From Oscheius dolichura (lineage: Eukaryota > Nematoda > Chromadorea > Rhabditida > Rhabditidae), in assembly GCA_932521035.1 (NCBI GenBank), contig OW051494.1, positions 1,970,001 through 2,034,000 of the forward strand: a stretch of 64,000 bases of DNA, in the 5' to 3' direction. This document shows, in pieces, positions 1 through 11,257 of this stretch (its first letter is position 1; each line of letters begins with the position of its first letter). A program made the position numbers and the translations under genes. The notes under the pieces are model-generated. The model saw only the letters and a list, made by a program, of their open reading frames with translations, was not told the origin of the DNA and did no database searches.

Positions 1-1
1 G

Positions 2-352
2 GAGCATCCTGCTGCTCAAGGCCACGATGATCCTCGTCTTATCCGAGAATATGCAGCTGCTCGAGCCGGCGGACCTGCTCAGCCACCTCGTCCTGCTCCA
101 CCTCCACAGCTGCCGGCTCAACATGCTCGACCGGTTGAGTATCCGCGACCTCCTCCTGTACCTCCGCATGTTCAGGCTCCTCCTATCCCCCCTCATGGTT
201 ACCCTCTCCCTCCTGTACCGCCTCATGGCCATCGTCCTCCCCAGGTTCATCCCGCTGTTCACTATCCTCCGCCTCCCCGGAGGCTTCCATCTCCAGGAGC
301 CTTTCGTTCTCTTCAACGACAGGCAAGGTCTTTTCGAAGACCTCGCCCCTGA
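2..352 (+). CDS. C-terminal end of a proline-rich protein (partial)
   Basis: The frame beginning at base 2 stays open for 116 codons to a TGA at 350-352 and enters from outside the window, so only the C-terminus is seen. It is very rich in Pro, with His, Ala and Arg, in blocks such as RPPPVPPH and PPVPPHGHRPP, and ends in a basic Arg-rich tail (SFRRPRP). No enzyme motif is visible. The composition resembles the next gene downstream, so the two may be tandem paralogues of low-complexity proteins. I do not recognise the family. The third codon position is C/G/T rich, as in the neighbouring real exons, which supports coding. Confidence 0.5.
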   Translation, partial: EHPAAQGHDDPRLIREYAAARAGGPAQPPRPAPPPQLPAQHARPVEYPRPPPVPPHVQAPPIPPHGYPLPPVPPHGHRPPQVHPAVHYPPPPRRLPSPGAFRSLQRQARSFRRPRP

Positions 353-762
353 TTTTGATGAAACAAATCCTACTTCTAAAACTTTGTTTTCTTCTATTTA
401 TAGCTACTCTTCCGCCGCTATTTAGAGCCCGCCACTGACTAACATGAATTTTTGAAGTTTTGAATGTTGAATTTATGGAGGCTGGGCAACAGAAGATAGA
501 TAGCCGGGATACTGTAATAGTTTTAAATCGGGCACCACACATTTTACTGTAGTTTATTAATTAAGAAAGATGAATTGAGAGACCGCGGGCAGTAAGGCTG
601 TAGGCCTGCCCAAGAACCAAGTCATCCTGTTTCTCCTGCCCATCCTCCTTTCCCTTCCCTTCTCCTCCACCTTTCCTAAAAGATAGCTGATCAATTCAAC
701 GGGTCTGGGGCATACTTTCCAATTAAAAATACAGTAATCCAGTTAATTTTGAGGGTTTTCAG
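353..762. other. Intergenic spacer
   Basis: No convincing exon is visible between the stop of the first gene and the TTTTCAG acceptor at 756-762. The acceptor is either the start of the next gene by trans-splicing or the end of an intron whose 5' exon I could not find. Confidence 0.4.
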
Positions 763-2339
763 AACGTGGCTGATCAGAATCCTGCTCCTGCCCCAGAGCC
801 AGCTCCCATCGCTGGCAATGATCCCGTCCCAGGCGTCGCAATGGAAGAGGAAGCAGTGGCCGATGAGGTAGGCTATTCCCCCCCCCCCCCCCCTTCCTAT
901 GGTTTTAAAATTACAAACTTCTAGATGGAAGGGGGAGAAGAGCAGGGAGAGGAGCAGGCACCTGCCCAGCAACCGAACCGAGCCCAATTGCCCCCTGCCG
1001 TCGCCGAGCACAATGCCTTTGTCCGTGATATCGCGGTCCATCTCCAGTGGGCTATCCAAGAACAAGAACGAGCATATGAGGTAGGATACGTAGCATGTCT
1101 GATAGTAACTCTGTTCTCCCTTTTAGAAGCTGGTCCATTATCGGGAGATGGTTGGCGTCTACGAGCAGATGAGGGACGCCCTTGTGCCTCCAGAGCCTGC
1201 GGCAGATCCCCCTCCTCCCGTCGAGCAGCAGCAGGATAATGACAATGCCGGCCAGGTAGAGATGGAGGCAGAGGAGATCGACGTCATGGATGGCCCTGGC
1301 CCCGGGCAGATGGATCAGCTGATGCCTGGACAGTATCAGGAGCCGATGGTTCCTCTACGCCGTCTCCTGGCTTGTGAAATTGGAGGAGGACATGAACCTT
1401 ATCGAGGAGGGCAGATGATTGGAGAAGGCTCCTTTCCCCGGCAACAGATCGCTCCGCAGTGCCAATATGCGCCAAGGTGTGGACAGTACCAAGAGGCACC
1501 TGGAGGACAAATGGGCCGGCCACCGATGAATATGGGCGGCCAGATGGCTGGACAACCTGTACCCGATCCGAATGGACAACCGATGGCTCCGATGAATCCA
1601 CCCCAAGTAGCTGTTCCAATGAATGTGGGACCTTACCAGCCAGCGTCACAAAATGCTCCACAGATGGCTCCTCCTCTTCCCTTGGCTAGGCTGGCTCCAC
1701 CTAGAGCGTATCCGGTAGCCCCAATGGCCGGGCCTCCGATGGGCCCACAAATGGCAGCTCCAATGTATGCTGGACCTTATCAGCCAGCTCTACAAATGGC
1801 TCCTCCTCCTCCTTTGGCTAGGATGGGGCCACCTAGACCACCGATGCTCTGGCCTCCCGGAACTCCAGTGGCTCCTCCAGCTGGCCGACAAATGGCTGCT
1901 CCAATGAATGGACAGTATCTAGAAAATCCGACGGGGCAGCAGCCAATGAATATGGGTGGCCGGATGATGGGAGGAATGCCGATGGCTGGAGGGCAGATGA
2001 ACCCAGGACAGATGAATGCCGGTCCCAATGGAGGAATGATTGGAGGACCCATGTATGCCCCTCAGGTAACCATTATTCTTAGTTTTAATCGCCTAGTCTC
2101 CTCATAAATTGCCTGTTAGAGGCCAGAGGACGTTCTCCTGATTTGTCCCTCTTTTTTTGACTAGAATAAGCCCCGTTCTTCATTTTCAGTTGCACTGCCA
2201 GTATCCGACGGGGCAGTATACGGGAGTCCAGATGCGGCCGACGGTCTACCTCCCCTATGCGAGGAACCCGCCGTCTCCTATTCCCCAGCTTCCCCGAGGC
2301 CAAATGAACAATATTCAGGATAATTATTATTACCCCTAA
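763..2339 (+). CDS. Coiled-coil plus Pro/Met/Gly/Gln-rich protein, unidentified
   Basis: Four exons join in frame: 763-868, 925-1080, 1127-2065 and 2190-2339, each bounded by GT...AG. The first ATG in frame is at 841, and the exon is open back to the acceptor at 762. The N-terminal third is acidic and then helical (LQWAIQEQERAYE, MVGVYEQMRDAL), probably a short coiled coil. The rest is low complexity, dominated by Met, Pro, Gly and Gln. It holds an imperfect internal duplication around GPYQPA...PLARLAPPRA and GPYQPA...PLARMGPPRP. The protein ends NNIQDNYYYP. No known domain was recognised; a disordered structural or RNA-granule-type protein is possible but is a guess. Intron 1 contains a 16-base C run. 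Confidence 0.6.
878..893 (+). repeat. Poly-C tract
   Basis: Sixteen consecutive C residues inside the first intron of the Met/Pro-rich gene. This is a site prone to length variation and sequencing error. Confidence 0.9.
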
Positions 2340-2352
2340 AATAGATACACGG

Positions 2353-2353
<1 letters not shown>

Positions 2354-2394
<41 letters not shown>
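2354..2394. repeat. (TA)n microsatellite
   Basis: About twenty perfect TA dinucleotides begin 14 bases after the TAA stop of the Met/Pro-rich gene, in its presumed 3' UTR. Confidence 0.95.
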
Positions 2395-2396
<2 letters not shown>

Positions 2397-3113
2397 TTCC
2401 CATTCTCTATTAGAATTGCCAGTTTTTTTCCCGAGTGAACCAGGCGCAAAGACTCTACGGCCAGCTTGGGGTATCTCCTTATCCTCCTCGCGCTTCTGCC
2501 TATCCAGAAAAAGCAAAATATATTCTATTTGATATGTTTATATTTTGGATTCCCATCTCTTGTTCAAATGTTGTACGGCAGGTGCCTTTGTATCCCAGTT
2601 CGCCTTCCTCCTCTGGTTGAATTGTTCCTTCTCTTGCTGCCGTGGCCATTATATTCTTTTAATCTTTTCTACTCTATTGTATTTTTATAATCACATTTTT
2701 TAATAAATTGATTCCGAAGACAGGCAAACGTTTTGTGCTCGAGCAACTGGGAGACTATCATAAAATGTTGGAAACCACTCACATGGAGGCAAAATTTATA
2801 ATTGATCAGATAGCATCTACCTTTATTAACGGCCACCAAATGAGCATCTGGCCGGTGACGACGAAGTTATTTACTTGTTTGCCACATACTTGCAATAAGT
2901 GGAAACGCCATGAAAAAGTTATGATTCACGAACAAGAATTTATTTATGCTTCAAGCAATATACATTTTATATTCTAAATTAAAAATAGAATAAAGTCAGT
3001 GAAAGGTAGTCTATCAAAGAAGGAGATATGTGTAAGTAAAAAACTACTGTAAACATGATACAACCATGCAATACAGGGGAAACATATGGAAAACTATGAT
3101 GTAATATACAATA
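2395..3113. other. Spacer with weak coding-like stretches
   Basis: A frame from about 2435 to 2620 reads YGQLGVSPYPPRASAYP and ends VPLYPSSPSSSG. Its Pro/Tyr composition resembles the upstream gene, so it could be an alternative last exon. It has no good start codon. An 89-codon ORF at 2708-2977 shows no family features. The remainder is AT-rich. Confidence 0.3.
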
Positions 3114-6100
3114 TTACGACTTTTGAATTATATTCTTGGGAATGGGATCGAGCCACTCGATCGAACTCGATGCGCTAACACAGGAGCCTTCTCTTGAAGT
3201 TTCAGAGGGCTGTCTCGGTAGTGAATACCTTACTGATAGGATTTCCACAGAAGGGCTTCTTACTACTTCTCGCCGATTGGTAACTAAGACACTTCTTGTG
3301 CTGCTACCACTTGAGGAGCTACTTCTCCTTTTACGCCTTTTAGATCGCATCCTTTCCTTTTCCAATACCTTCTTTTCTTTTCGTTGTCTAAAACAGATTA
3401 GTTAGTATTCATGAAAATTACCTCTTTTTTTCCTTTTTACATTCTTTTTTCTCCAATTTGATGTGCATAATTTCATTCAACTCCCGCTGCTGTTCGATTC
3501 TACGAAGGTAGTCGCGATCTGCCGCTTCTTTTTCTTCTTCAATTAGCTTTTGCTTTTCCGAGTCCGGTTCATCATTAACTTCTTCCTCTATTCTAAAGAA
3601 TAACGGTGAAAGAAATAGCAAATGAAACTAACGGTAAGGGCTTCAATTGTTCTACAGCATACTGTGGTGGCGGTCCAATAGGTAAAGGACTTTGTGAACT
3701 GAAACCTATACTGAAAGAATTTTTAAAAATGACTTACATGCTAAATGAGCCGGGTTCCTCTTTCAACTCCGGTAAGCACTTATCTTGGGTGTGCAAATAT
3801 TCCACTGTTAGAGACAAAAAATCATCCTGATGCGGAGAACTATCGGAATTGGGGAAAAAACTATTATTTAACCTTTTAGTGGCATTTCTAAATTTACTAC
3901 ATTTATAATAAGAAATAGCACACCTTGTAAAATGACGAGAGGAGTTGTCATTCAAGTGATTACTACGAGCTGAATAGTGCATTTCACTGAAAGAGAACTT
4001 GTAACAGAAACAACTAAAATATACTTAATGCTCCTCTGAAGATCTGCGGGGAAAACATTGAAACGGTTTAATGGAGGAGGAGGAAGTGTTCTAATGCAAA
4101 TATAAGTTTTCAAAATAACTAACTTCATGACGGGGAGAGGATCGGGTGTGAACAAGCTTTCGTTCACCTGCACTTCCACCAAGGGCAGCTCGCTAGACTC
4201 TGGATCCATAGCCTTTTTCGGTATTTTGAAACTCTGCAGATCCAATGGTTTTGACGGTAAAACGGCTTCCAACACTTTCCTATAAAAAAAGCAAAGTTTT
4301 ACTACAGTCATTTGACACAAAAAATGTATGTAGGAAAAACCGCATCTCATTTTAAAAAATGGCAAGAGGTGGGATTCCAGATGTGTCCCCCACGGAAAAT
4401 TAGCGACATTAGTACAATACATGTTTTATTTTTCTTTGGTTGTACAGAACACTTTCCTTGCACGGATGCAACAGGACAATAATCAGCAAATTCATCAAAT
4501 AAAGCAAAATAGACGCGAACAAAATGAATCGTTATGACACGTGCCACAACGGCAGCAGGTTAGCAAACAAGAAAAACCAACTTTTGATCCGTGTAGTCTC
4601 CTTTACGTGCCGCGGTCCTTGATTGCTTAATACTCCTACCATTCTTTAGAGCTTTACGAGAGTTCCGCTTCTTCTTTGGTCTTTTGACAGTTTGTTCCAC
4701 CACATTTTCGCTAGCCACACTAATAAAGCTCATAAAACAAATGTGAAAAACCTTTCTTCTTTTGTGGTTATCTCAGGAATATAATAGCCCACACTGTTTG
4801 ACGTTTCCTTATCTCCACTATCATCGTGTATACATACAATTTCTATATTCTTCTCGTCATTATTTGGACTAAAGCAGATTATGCAAATGTTTTTAAAAAA
4901 CCTTGGAGATGAGTCAATACTAGAAATAGACGATACATCAACATTACCCTCTCGATCTTCATCCGTTATATGGGGTTTTCTATAATATTTTGTATTAGAT
5001 GTGAACAGAGAAAGATAACTTCGACTTCCCAGATCCTGTATTTACTTTTGTGTTTTTATTAGAAGTATCGAAAGGGCACTTTCTATAATGGTAAAATTTA
5101 TAATTAAAAATATTTTGTTATTTTAATGGCATAAACAATGAAACACACCTTTTCCGCATTGGATCCTCATGGGAATCACCGCAGTCTTTATTTGACACAA
5201 CAGGCCGTTTTCTCAAAGCTCTTAATGGTCTAGCGGAGGATACTTCTCTATCACCAGAGACGCTTGAAGATTGCGAGGAAAGCCTAAATTGTCAACAGAT
5301 GTATTTATTATATTAACACTGACTCATGGGCTTCCTGTTGGATAACATTGCTGACAGTTTCATCGTCTTCTTTATCTTCTACAGTTCTTTTCTCATTTTT
5401 CACGCAGAACGGAGATCTTTTGGCTGAAGACGAAATGGAGTGGGACGATGGCGACAATGATATAACGTGAATGCTGTGCACCTCGATGATATCGCGCTGT
5501 TCCGTTTTTATTTTAATTTGTCTGAATGCATCTCTGGGAGCACTTCGCTGTTTTTGTTCCCGCCTATGGAAAACAGTTCAATGTTAAAAATAATTCTCAC
5601 CTATAGTCGCTGGTTTGTGGATATTTTCGAATCAAGGAAGCTGTCTGCTCGATAAGCTGTTGGGTACGTTCCGTTACTGTACGATATATTCTTTGATTCT
5701 CTTTAGCTTTCGCAGTTGGTTCATTCTTTATACGCCTCAAATTATTGGTAAAACAAAAATAAAGATTGAAAAAACCTAGAACAGCGCCGCAGGTGCTGGC
5801 CGTTTGTAAAACCAGGATTCAACATTATATGCATCTCCAGTAGTTTATCATTCCATATCGCTCCAGTCCTTGTTATAGGAAATACTACGTCTTTCAGGTA
5901 GTCTTCAACCTACAAAAGTTAAATATAGAATTAAATGTATTACTGGTTACTGGTTTGGGATTAGTTGCAGAAACAACAAGAGTATTGCTTCTTATATCAG
6001 GGCATAGTAAGGTTTTGCAGCGACAATTGCCTCTAAAAGAATACAATACAAATACAAAAATTGTCATTTTGACTCACTGCAGTCGCTCCACGTAAGCGTC

Positions 6101-7743
6101 ACCATAATTGATAAAAAGCTATAAGACGATAAAAAAATAAGACATAACAATAATCCTACTTCTGATCCAGCTTGAATATAATGGTCTGCAAAAAGGAGAA
6201 GTCTATGGAATTGCGGAAAAATGTGATTTGCAATTACTCTGTAAACATTTCCTCCCTGGGCAAATTACAACATTGAATACCTAACAACTTGGCAGTTGGG
6301 CAGACAGCCATGAGACATAAATTGTGAAACATTTCCGAAATCGAATGGCTGTATGAAAATTTCTGGCACATTTGCATTTTTCTTGTAATATGTTAGATCC
6401 TAAAAACCATTAGTCATAGCAAATAAAAGCTTACATTATAAAGATCTTTGAATTCTGTATATGTTGGATGATCTTGTAATCCGTTAATCATTTTTCCTAC
6501 CAATTCACGCATACTGTCTTCAAAAACAAGTTGAAACGCATAGTCTGGTGCTTTCGGATGATTCATTATTTCAGCAGGCGTTTCGAGATGGCCAGTAAAT
6601 TCGGCAACGAAATCGCCTGAAAATTTAGAATAGAATATAGTTCACCAGAAAACCTGGAAGAAGACTTTGAAGGGTTCGAACACGAAAATTCATTTCCAGA
6701 TCTTCTCGGTAAACTTCTAACCTGAACTTTAACCTACTGTCAAATAACAATCAACTTCTTCACTTTGGTTGCTTTGAAAGTAACAGATCTACATTTCTTT
6801 CACATTTGCCGTGCTGATAACATTTGCAAGCTTGCCCACATCCGATTACTAAGGCATCAACGTCTTCACAATTAACATGGACACTGTCATACAAGAATAA
6901 TGTTTCATTCTGTATTAAAATTGAACAGTTAAATAGGTGCGATAATTACTTTGAGACGAGTGTTGCCTTTATTTATTATCGTAGATAATCGTGCACATTT
7001 ACATTCGGGATTGGTAGCACAGTCTTCACAATCACAAATACACTGAAATTACGAATACCGCCATAGGAAATCAGCAAACTAACCGTTCCTTGCTCACTGT
7101 GGGCAAATAGCCTCAAACTTGACGGCAACTTATAAACATCAGCCACTGTATTTGGTATCGCTGCATAATCATCAAATTCAATTCCAATACGGAATGGGCG
7201 GCCAATACGGTAATGAAAACCGTCAGATAAGAAGTAATCTGAACAATGTTGAGCTACATCGCAGAAGACAGCAATTTCATTGTTGCGAGGCTCAAACAAT
7301 AGGTCTTTGTCATGATGTGCATTGTGCACTTGCAGATTTCTGTAAATATTGGATACATAATAATAATACTAACTTCGACAATAGTAAACGAATATTTGGT
7401 GGATTATACGGTCCAATTGTCAGCACAGACGTTTGCGACTGCTTTCTTCGTTTTCTATATTTGGGAAGCTTGAATAATGGTATCAATGTTTTTATCAGTC
7501 GCTTAGCGAATCGTCCATCTGAAAACAACACCATATTTAGAAGAGCAGTAAAAGGGTGCATACCTAATTTTTTCCATTCTTCCTCGCGTTCTTCTTCTGT
7601 TGCTTTTGCAAAACGCGGCACTCGTTTTCTATACACCTGTAAAACACAACATACTATGCTAAAAAAATAGGGCTCACTTGGGAAAGAGCTATCTTCTCAT
7701 TCCAGTTAACCGTGGTGACTTCGTTATCCTTGGGGCGAGTCAT
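3114..7743 (-). CDS. SET-domain histone lysine methyltransferase, SUV39/SETDB-like
   Basis: Multi-exon minus-strand gene; the ATG is at 7743-7741 (MTRPKDNEV). After a short basic N-terminus comes a pre-SET region with clustered Cys (CICDCEDC...CKC, about 7000-6970, and CGQACKCYQHGKC near 6830). The SET core follows: LLPGDFVAEFTGHLETP at about 6660-6580, then FGNVSQFMSHGCLPNCQ, an IQAGSE strand, NYGDAYVER near 6090, and a post-SET CRCKTLLC near 6030. This order is typical of H3K9-type methyltransferases. The usual NHSCxPN motif is SHGCLPN here. No chromodomain or Tudor domain was seen upstream. Beyond the post-SET, about 2.9 kb of further exons encode a charged, Ser-rich tail ending in an acidic coiled coil and an Arg/Ser-rich segment (stop near 3114). 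I join these because the small introns continue without a gap, but the tail could belong to a second gene. Confidence 0.7.
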
Positions 7744-8760
7744 TCCCCTTTCACTGCAAATTTCTTGATAATTTTGTGTACCATACAACAAAAGAAAAGC
7801 AGTTCAAAATCAACAAAACACGCAAACAGAAACCAAAGAAAACAAAAACAAGAGAGACAAATTTTTAAATATTGCGGTGTCGTTCCTTTTTCTTGCATTT
7901 TTTCTTCAACAATTCGCAGCGTGACACGCTTGGCGCGCACTTCGAATAGTATTTTCAAACAATTTCTCCATTCTCTGGTTCCATTTGTACCTTCCCATCC
8001 CATATCTGGCGAAAGTGGAGGTGTACACATTTATGCCTATTCTTCTCAAAATTGTCTTTCCTTTGCAAAATAGATAGAACACATAGAAGTACAATTTATT
8101 CTTGATAATTATGCCAATCTTTATTTTTGTAACTGTTTTTTTCTTTTTCTTTGGTTAATCACTGGTCACATACCATGAGGGGTCGTCTCCCGCTGATGAT
8201 CGTCTTCCCCCGGTGCAACAGTAGAGAAGGACGGGAGAGGACGAGATGGCCGGCCAGGACTGCTCTTTTTCGGGTGGATATTACCTATTCATGGAATCTC
8301 GAAAATAAAAGAGTCAAGAAATCGAACTTTTATGAATTTCAAGAAAGATGATAAAATTGCTGTCGACGTTCTTCTTCTTGGTCGTCTTCGTGCCCTTCCT
8401 CGTCTTCCTCCCCCTCCATGCCAATCAATGACTCGACAATCCACATATCCGGCGCTTCTCTCCCTCTGGATGACTCCACTCTTTCCGTATACAAAGATTG
8501 TATGGAAGTCCGTGCCGAGATCCTCCACCTTGTAGCTGTACACTACTCCCATTTTCAGATCTTGAGAGTGACTCCCGTCGTGAAGATATCCTCTGAGCAG
8601 TTGGCGAGAGATCACATCCTGCCGATCGACAGATCGCTGACCTCGACCGGCTTGACTTTCAGCGTGAGAGGCAGAAGGAGGGCTATAGACACCCAAAAGC
8701 TGGCCCCGAGTTTGTCGCAAAGGAGGATGACCTCCATCGGCTGTCACTAATCTTGACGCC
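7744..8760. other. Unresolved region with overlapping ORFs on both strands
   Basis: 7744-8100 is AT-rich and may hold the 5' UTR of the SET gene. From 8330 to 8750 all frames are unusually open. A plus ORF spans 8418-8750 and a minus ORF spans 8289-8747. A second minus frame ends in an acidic tail (GMEGEEDEEGHEDDQEEE) with a stop near 8340. GC content is higher than in the flanks, so a real gene is likely, but I cannot choose its strand or frame. Confidence 0.3.
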
Positions 8761-8937
8761 TTAGATGCCGGCCCCCGTCTTCAGTATCGCCTTGGCGACA
8801 TTCTCCTCAAATTGCTGGGCCGAGCCGTAGCAGAATATAGCTAAAAACTAGAAAAAGAACGCAAACTCGTAAAAACATAATGCGTACAACGCGCTTTTGC
8901 TCACGGCGTATTGTATGTCATCTTCAAACCATTTTTT
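8761..8937 (-). CDS. Last two exons of an unidentified minus-strand gene
   Basis: Two short exons join in frame: 8937-8905 (KKWFEDDIQYA) and 8847-8761 (FLAIFCYGSAQQFEEN... ending TGAGI stop). The intron has GTGAGC and TTCTAG ends. The upstream part could not be followed. The fragment is too short to assign a family. Confidence 0.35.
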
Positions 8938-10157
8938 CTAAAATACGGTCATGGATAATTGACATTTTTCTTTTTTTAATAAATGAAGAAGAACATGTAG
9001 AATGTTTATAAAAAAGAATTAGGCGTGGCTTTGTGGTTTATCATATAGCAATAGGCAAAATACTGGAGTGTCAAACCGAAATTCTTCGAAAACTTGACTT
9101 TTTAGTGATTTTGAACACCAACAATGTATTGCAAAGTTGTAGATATTGACGTGGCGAATCTGCAGATACCTAAAACAAAATGATTTGACCATAAAGGTGT
9201 GAGATAATCCACATTGAATGAGCAAAACTCGATTTTCCATATTTCGCAATCTTTTCGTGTTGGGACCCAAATGGGTTCGAGAAAGTTTTTGTCATTCTAC
9301 GAGTATTCTATGCACATAGTCTCAAGAATATAAAATTTTTCCGAAGTCCAAAACGCCCCTTTTTTGCTCGAGTCTTACAGAAATCTCGTCTTAAAGGGAC
9401 TGTCAGGGGCCTTTTTTTCCGGTAGCGGGTCCCGCAGGGACTGAACTAACTACGAATTCGTAATATTTTTACGGAATATGTCACCATTAATTATACTTAT
9501 AGCAATTATACAAAGCAATTTCACGAGCTCGAGCATAAAGCTATAATTTGCAGATCGCCACGGGTGACTATGGTCCGACTAATGGCAAATAAGGTACTGA
9601 ATGGAACTTCCAACAACTCGTCAGTACTCAAGTTCATGTGAAGCTTTAAAAAAATCAAAAGGAATTCATCCATTCCTTTTCTAATTCTCTCCTCTTTCTC
9701 CTTTCGTTCTCTCTCTATCTGCTTCTTTTCCTTTTCTCCTCCTTCTCCGCTTCGTCCCCTTCCCTCTCTCATTTCATCCCCACTCTTCGTCGCTTCTCTT
9801 CCCCTTCCCTTTCTTCCTCTTTTAGTCAAAATAAAAAACAACATTTCCCAGAAATATCGATCAAGAAGAGTAAGAGAAATGCCCCAAACTTCCATTACCA
9901 CGGTTACTTACAATTTACTCCACTCTGCGTCGTTTACATCGATTCTGCTACAAGGTGAAGTTTCAAAAATTCTAAAGGATGGAATGCGCCAGTCTTCGTC
10001 TTGCACAAGGACGAGCCCCGCCGTCCGTACTTCCCAAATGGCCAAAACTAATTAAAACAGTACAAAAAATAATAAGCAAATATTTATTTACCATAATATT
10101 GTATGCAAGTTAGTCCTTATAAGGACTTTTGTTTTGATTGAAGAAGAAGGTGCAGTT
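8938..10157. other. Intergenic, AT-rich with a pyrimidine tract
   Basis: No convincing gene. Bases 9665-9825 form a strongly pyrimidine-rich (TC) stretch on the plus strand. An 83-codon minus ORF at 9019-9270 shows no recognisable features. The 3' UTR of histone H2B probably lies at about 10090-10157. Confidence 0.5.
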
Positions 10158-11082
10158 TTACTTGGCAGCAGAGGCGACTTGAGCAGAATACTTGGTAACT
10201 GCTTTGGTTCCTTCAGAAACTGCGTGCTTTGCCAGTTCTCCAGGAAGGACAAGACGCACAGCTGTTTGGATTTCGCTGAAATATAAATGCTAGATGGAAA
10301 AGCAAGTAAACTAACCGAGAGCTGATAGTATTCTTCTTGTTGATGTGTGCCAAGCGCGAAGCTTCTCCAGCGATTCGTTCGAAGACGTCCGTTACGAAGC
10401 TAAATACTTCCATAAGTAATTAAATAAGATATGAATGCATTCTAGCGGCACTACCCAACCATTTTGTTAGAAGCGATTTTGCGAGAAAGAAAAAAAACAC
10501 CATTAAAGTATGCTCGTAAAAAAACTCACGAATTCATGATGGACATCGCCTTACCACTCAAGCCAGTCTCTTTGTGAACCTGAAAATAAAAAAATAAGTC
10601 AAACGCGTCTTTATAAAATAAGAACGCTTTTCTTTTGAAAAATAGAAACGGGCATTCCAGTAAACATCACATTGAAAGTCTTGAAGGCACATATATCTGC
10701 GATTCCATTAGGTGGATTTGACGTAACACTCTCCTAGTTCCAACTCTTCTCGACATTTTTTAACTGGCAAAATTACTAGCCATAACACCTGCATGCGTGC
10801 AGCATATCATTCGCTGTCTCTATTCACTCCGTATCCTTGACTATTTTATTGGATCTCACATTGGCAAAATAGTCGACATTCCATACCAAATGCGATATTT
10901 CATCGCTTTTCACTGCAATTACAATAAAAATTTACCTGTCTGAGGACGCGGTAGATGTAGATGGAGAACGATTCAATCTTCTTGTGCTTGCGTTTCTTCT
11001 CACCGTCCTTGGAACGGCTGATGGCAGACTTCTTGGTTGCTTTGGAAGCAAGTTTAGTTGATTTTGTTGTCGACTGAGACAT
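10158..11082 (-). CDS. H2B: Core histone H2B, four exons
   Basis: Exons at 11082-10936, 10579-10530, 10400-about 10316 and about 10276-10158 join to a complete H2B. A Lys/Ser-rich N-terminal tail ([10 protein letters not shown]) leads into the histone fold ([52 protein letters not shown]) and the C-terminal helix ([20 protein letters not shown]), ending SAAK. The length of about 130 residues is normal. H2B dimerises with H2A in the nucleosome, and the Lys ubiquitinated in other H2Bs (AVTKY) is present. Three introns interrupt it, unlike the intronless replication-dependent H2B genes of most animals. It is single here, with no other histone gene in the window. Confidence 0.95.
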
Positions 11083-11257
11083 CTTTCCGATATGAACTGA
11101 AAAACAGAAATGATAAGCAGTAATTGAAGCAGGAGATACACAAGACAGCACAGCACACACAAAAAACGGGGGTAAAGTGATTTCTGGGAAAAAGCAGACC
11201 CATCCTCGATGACCGAGGACGCGCCCCTGAATATCAGGAGCGCTTCTTTCAAACAGC

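Noticed and set aside
9521..9901. 126-codon Lys/Arg/Glu-rich minus ORF
   Set aside because: Reads through a simple pyrimidine tract; composition artefact.
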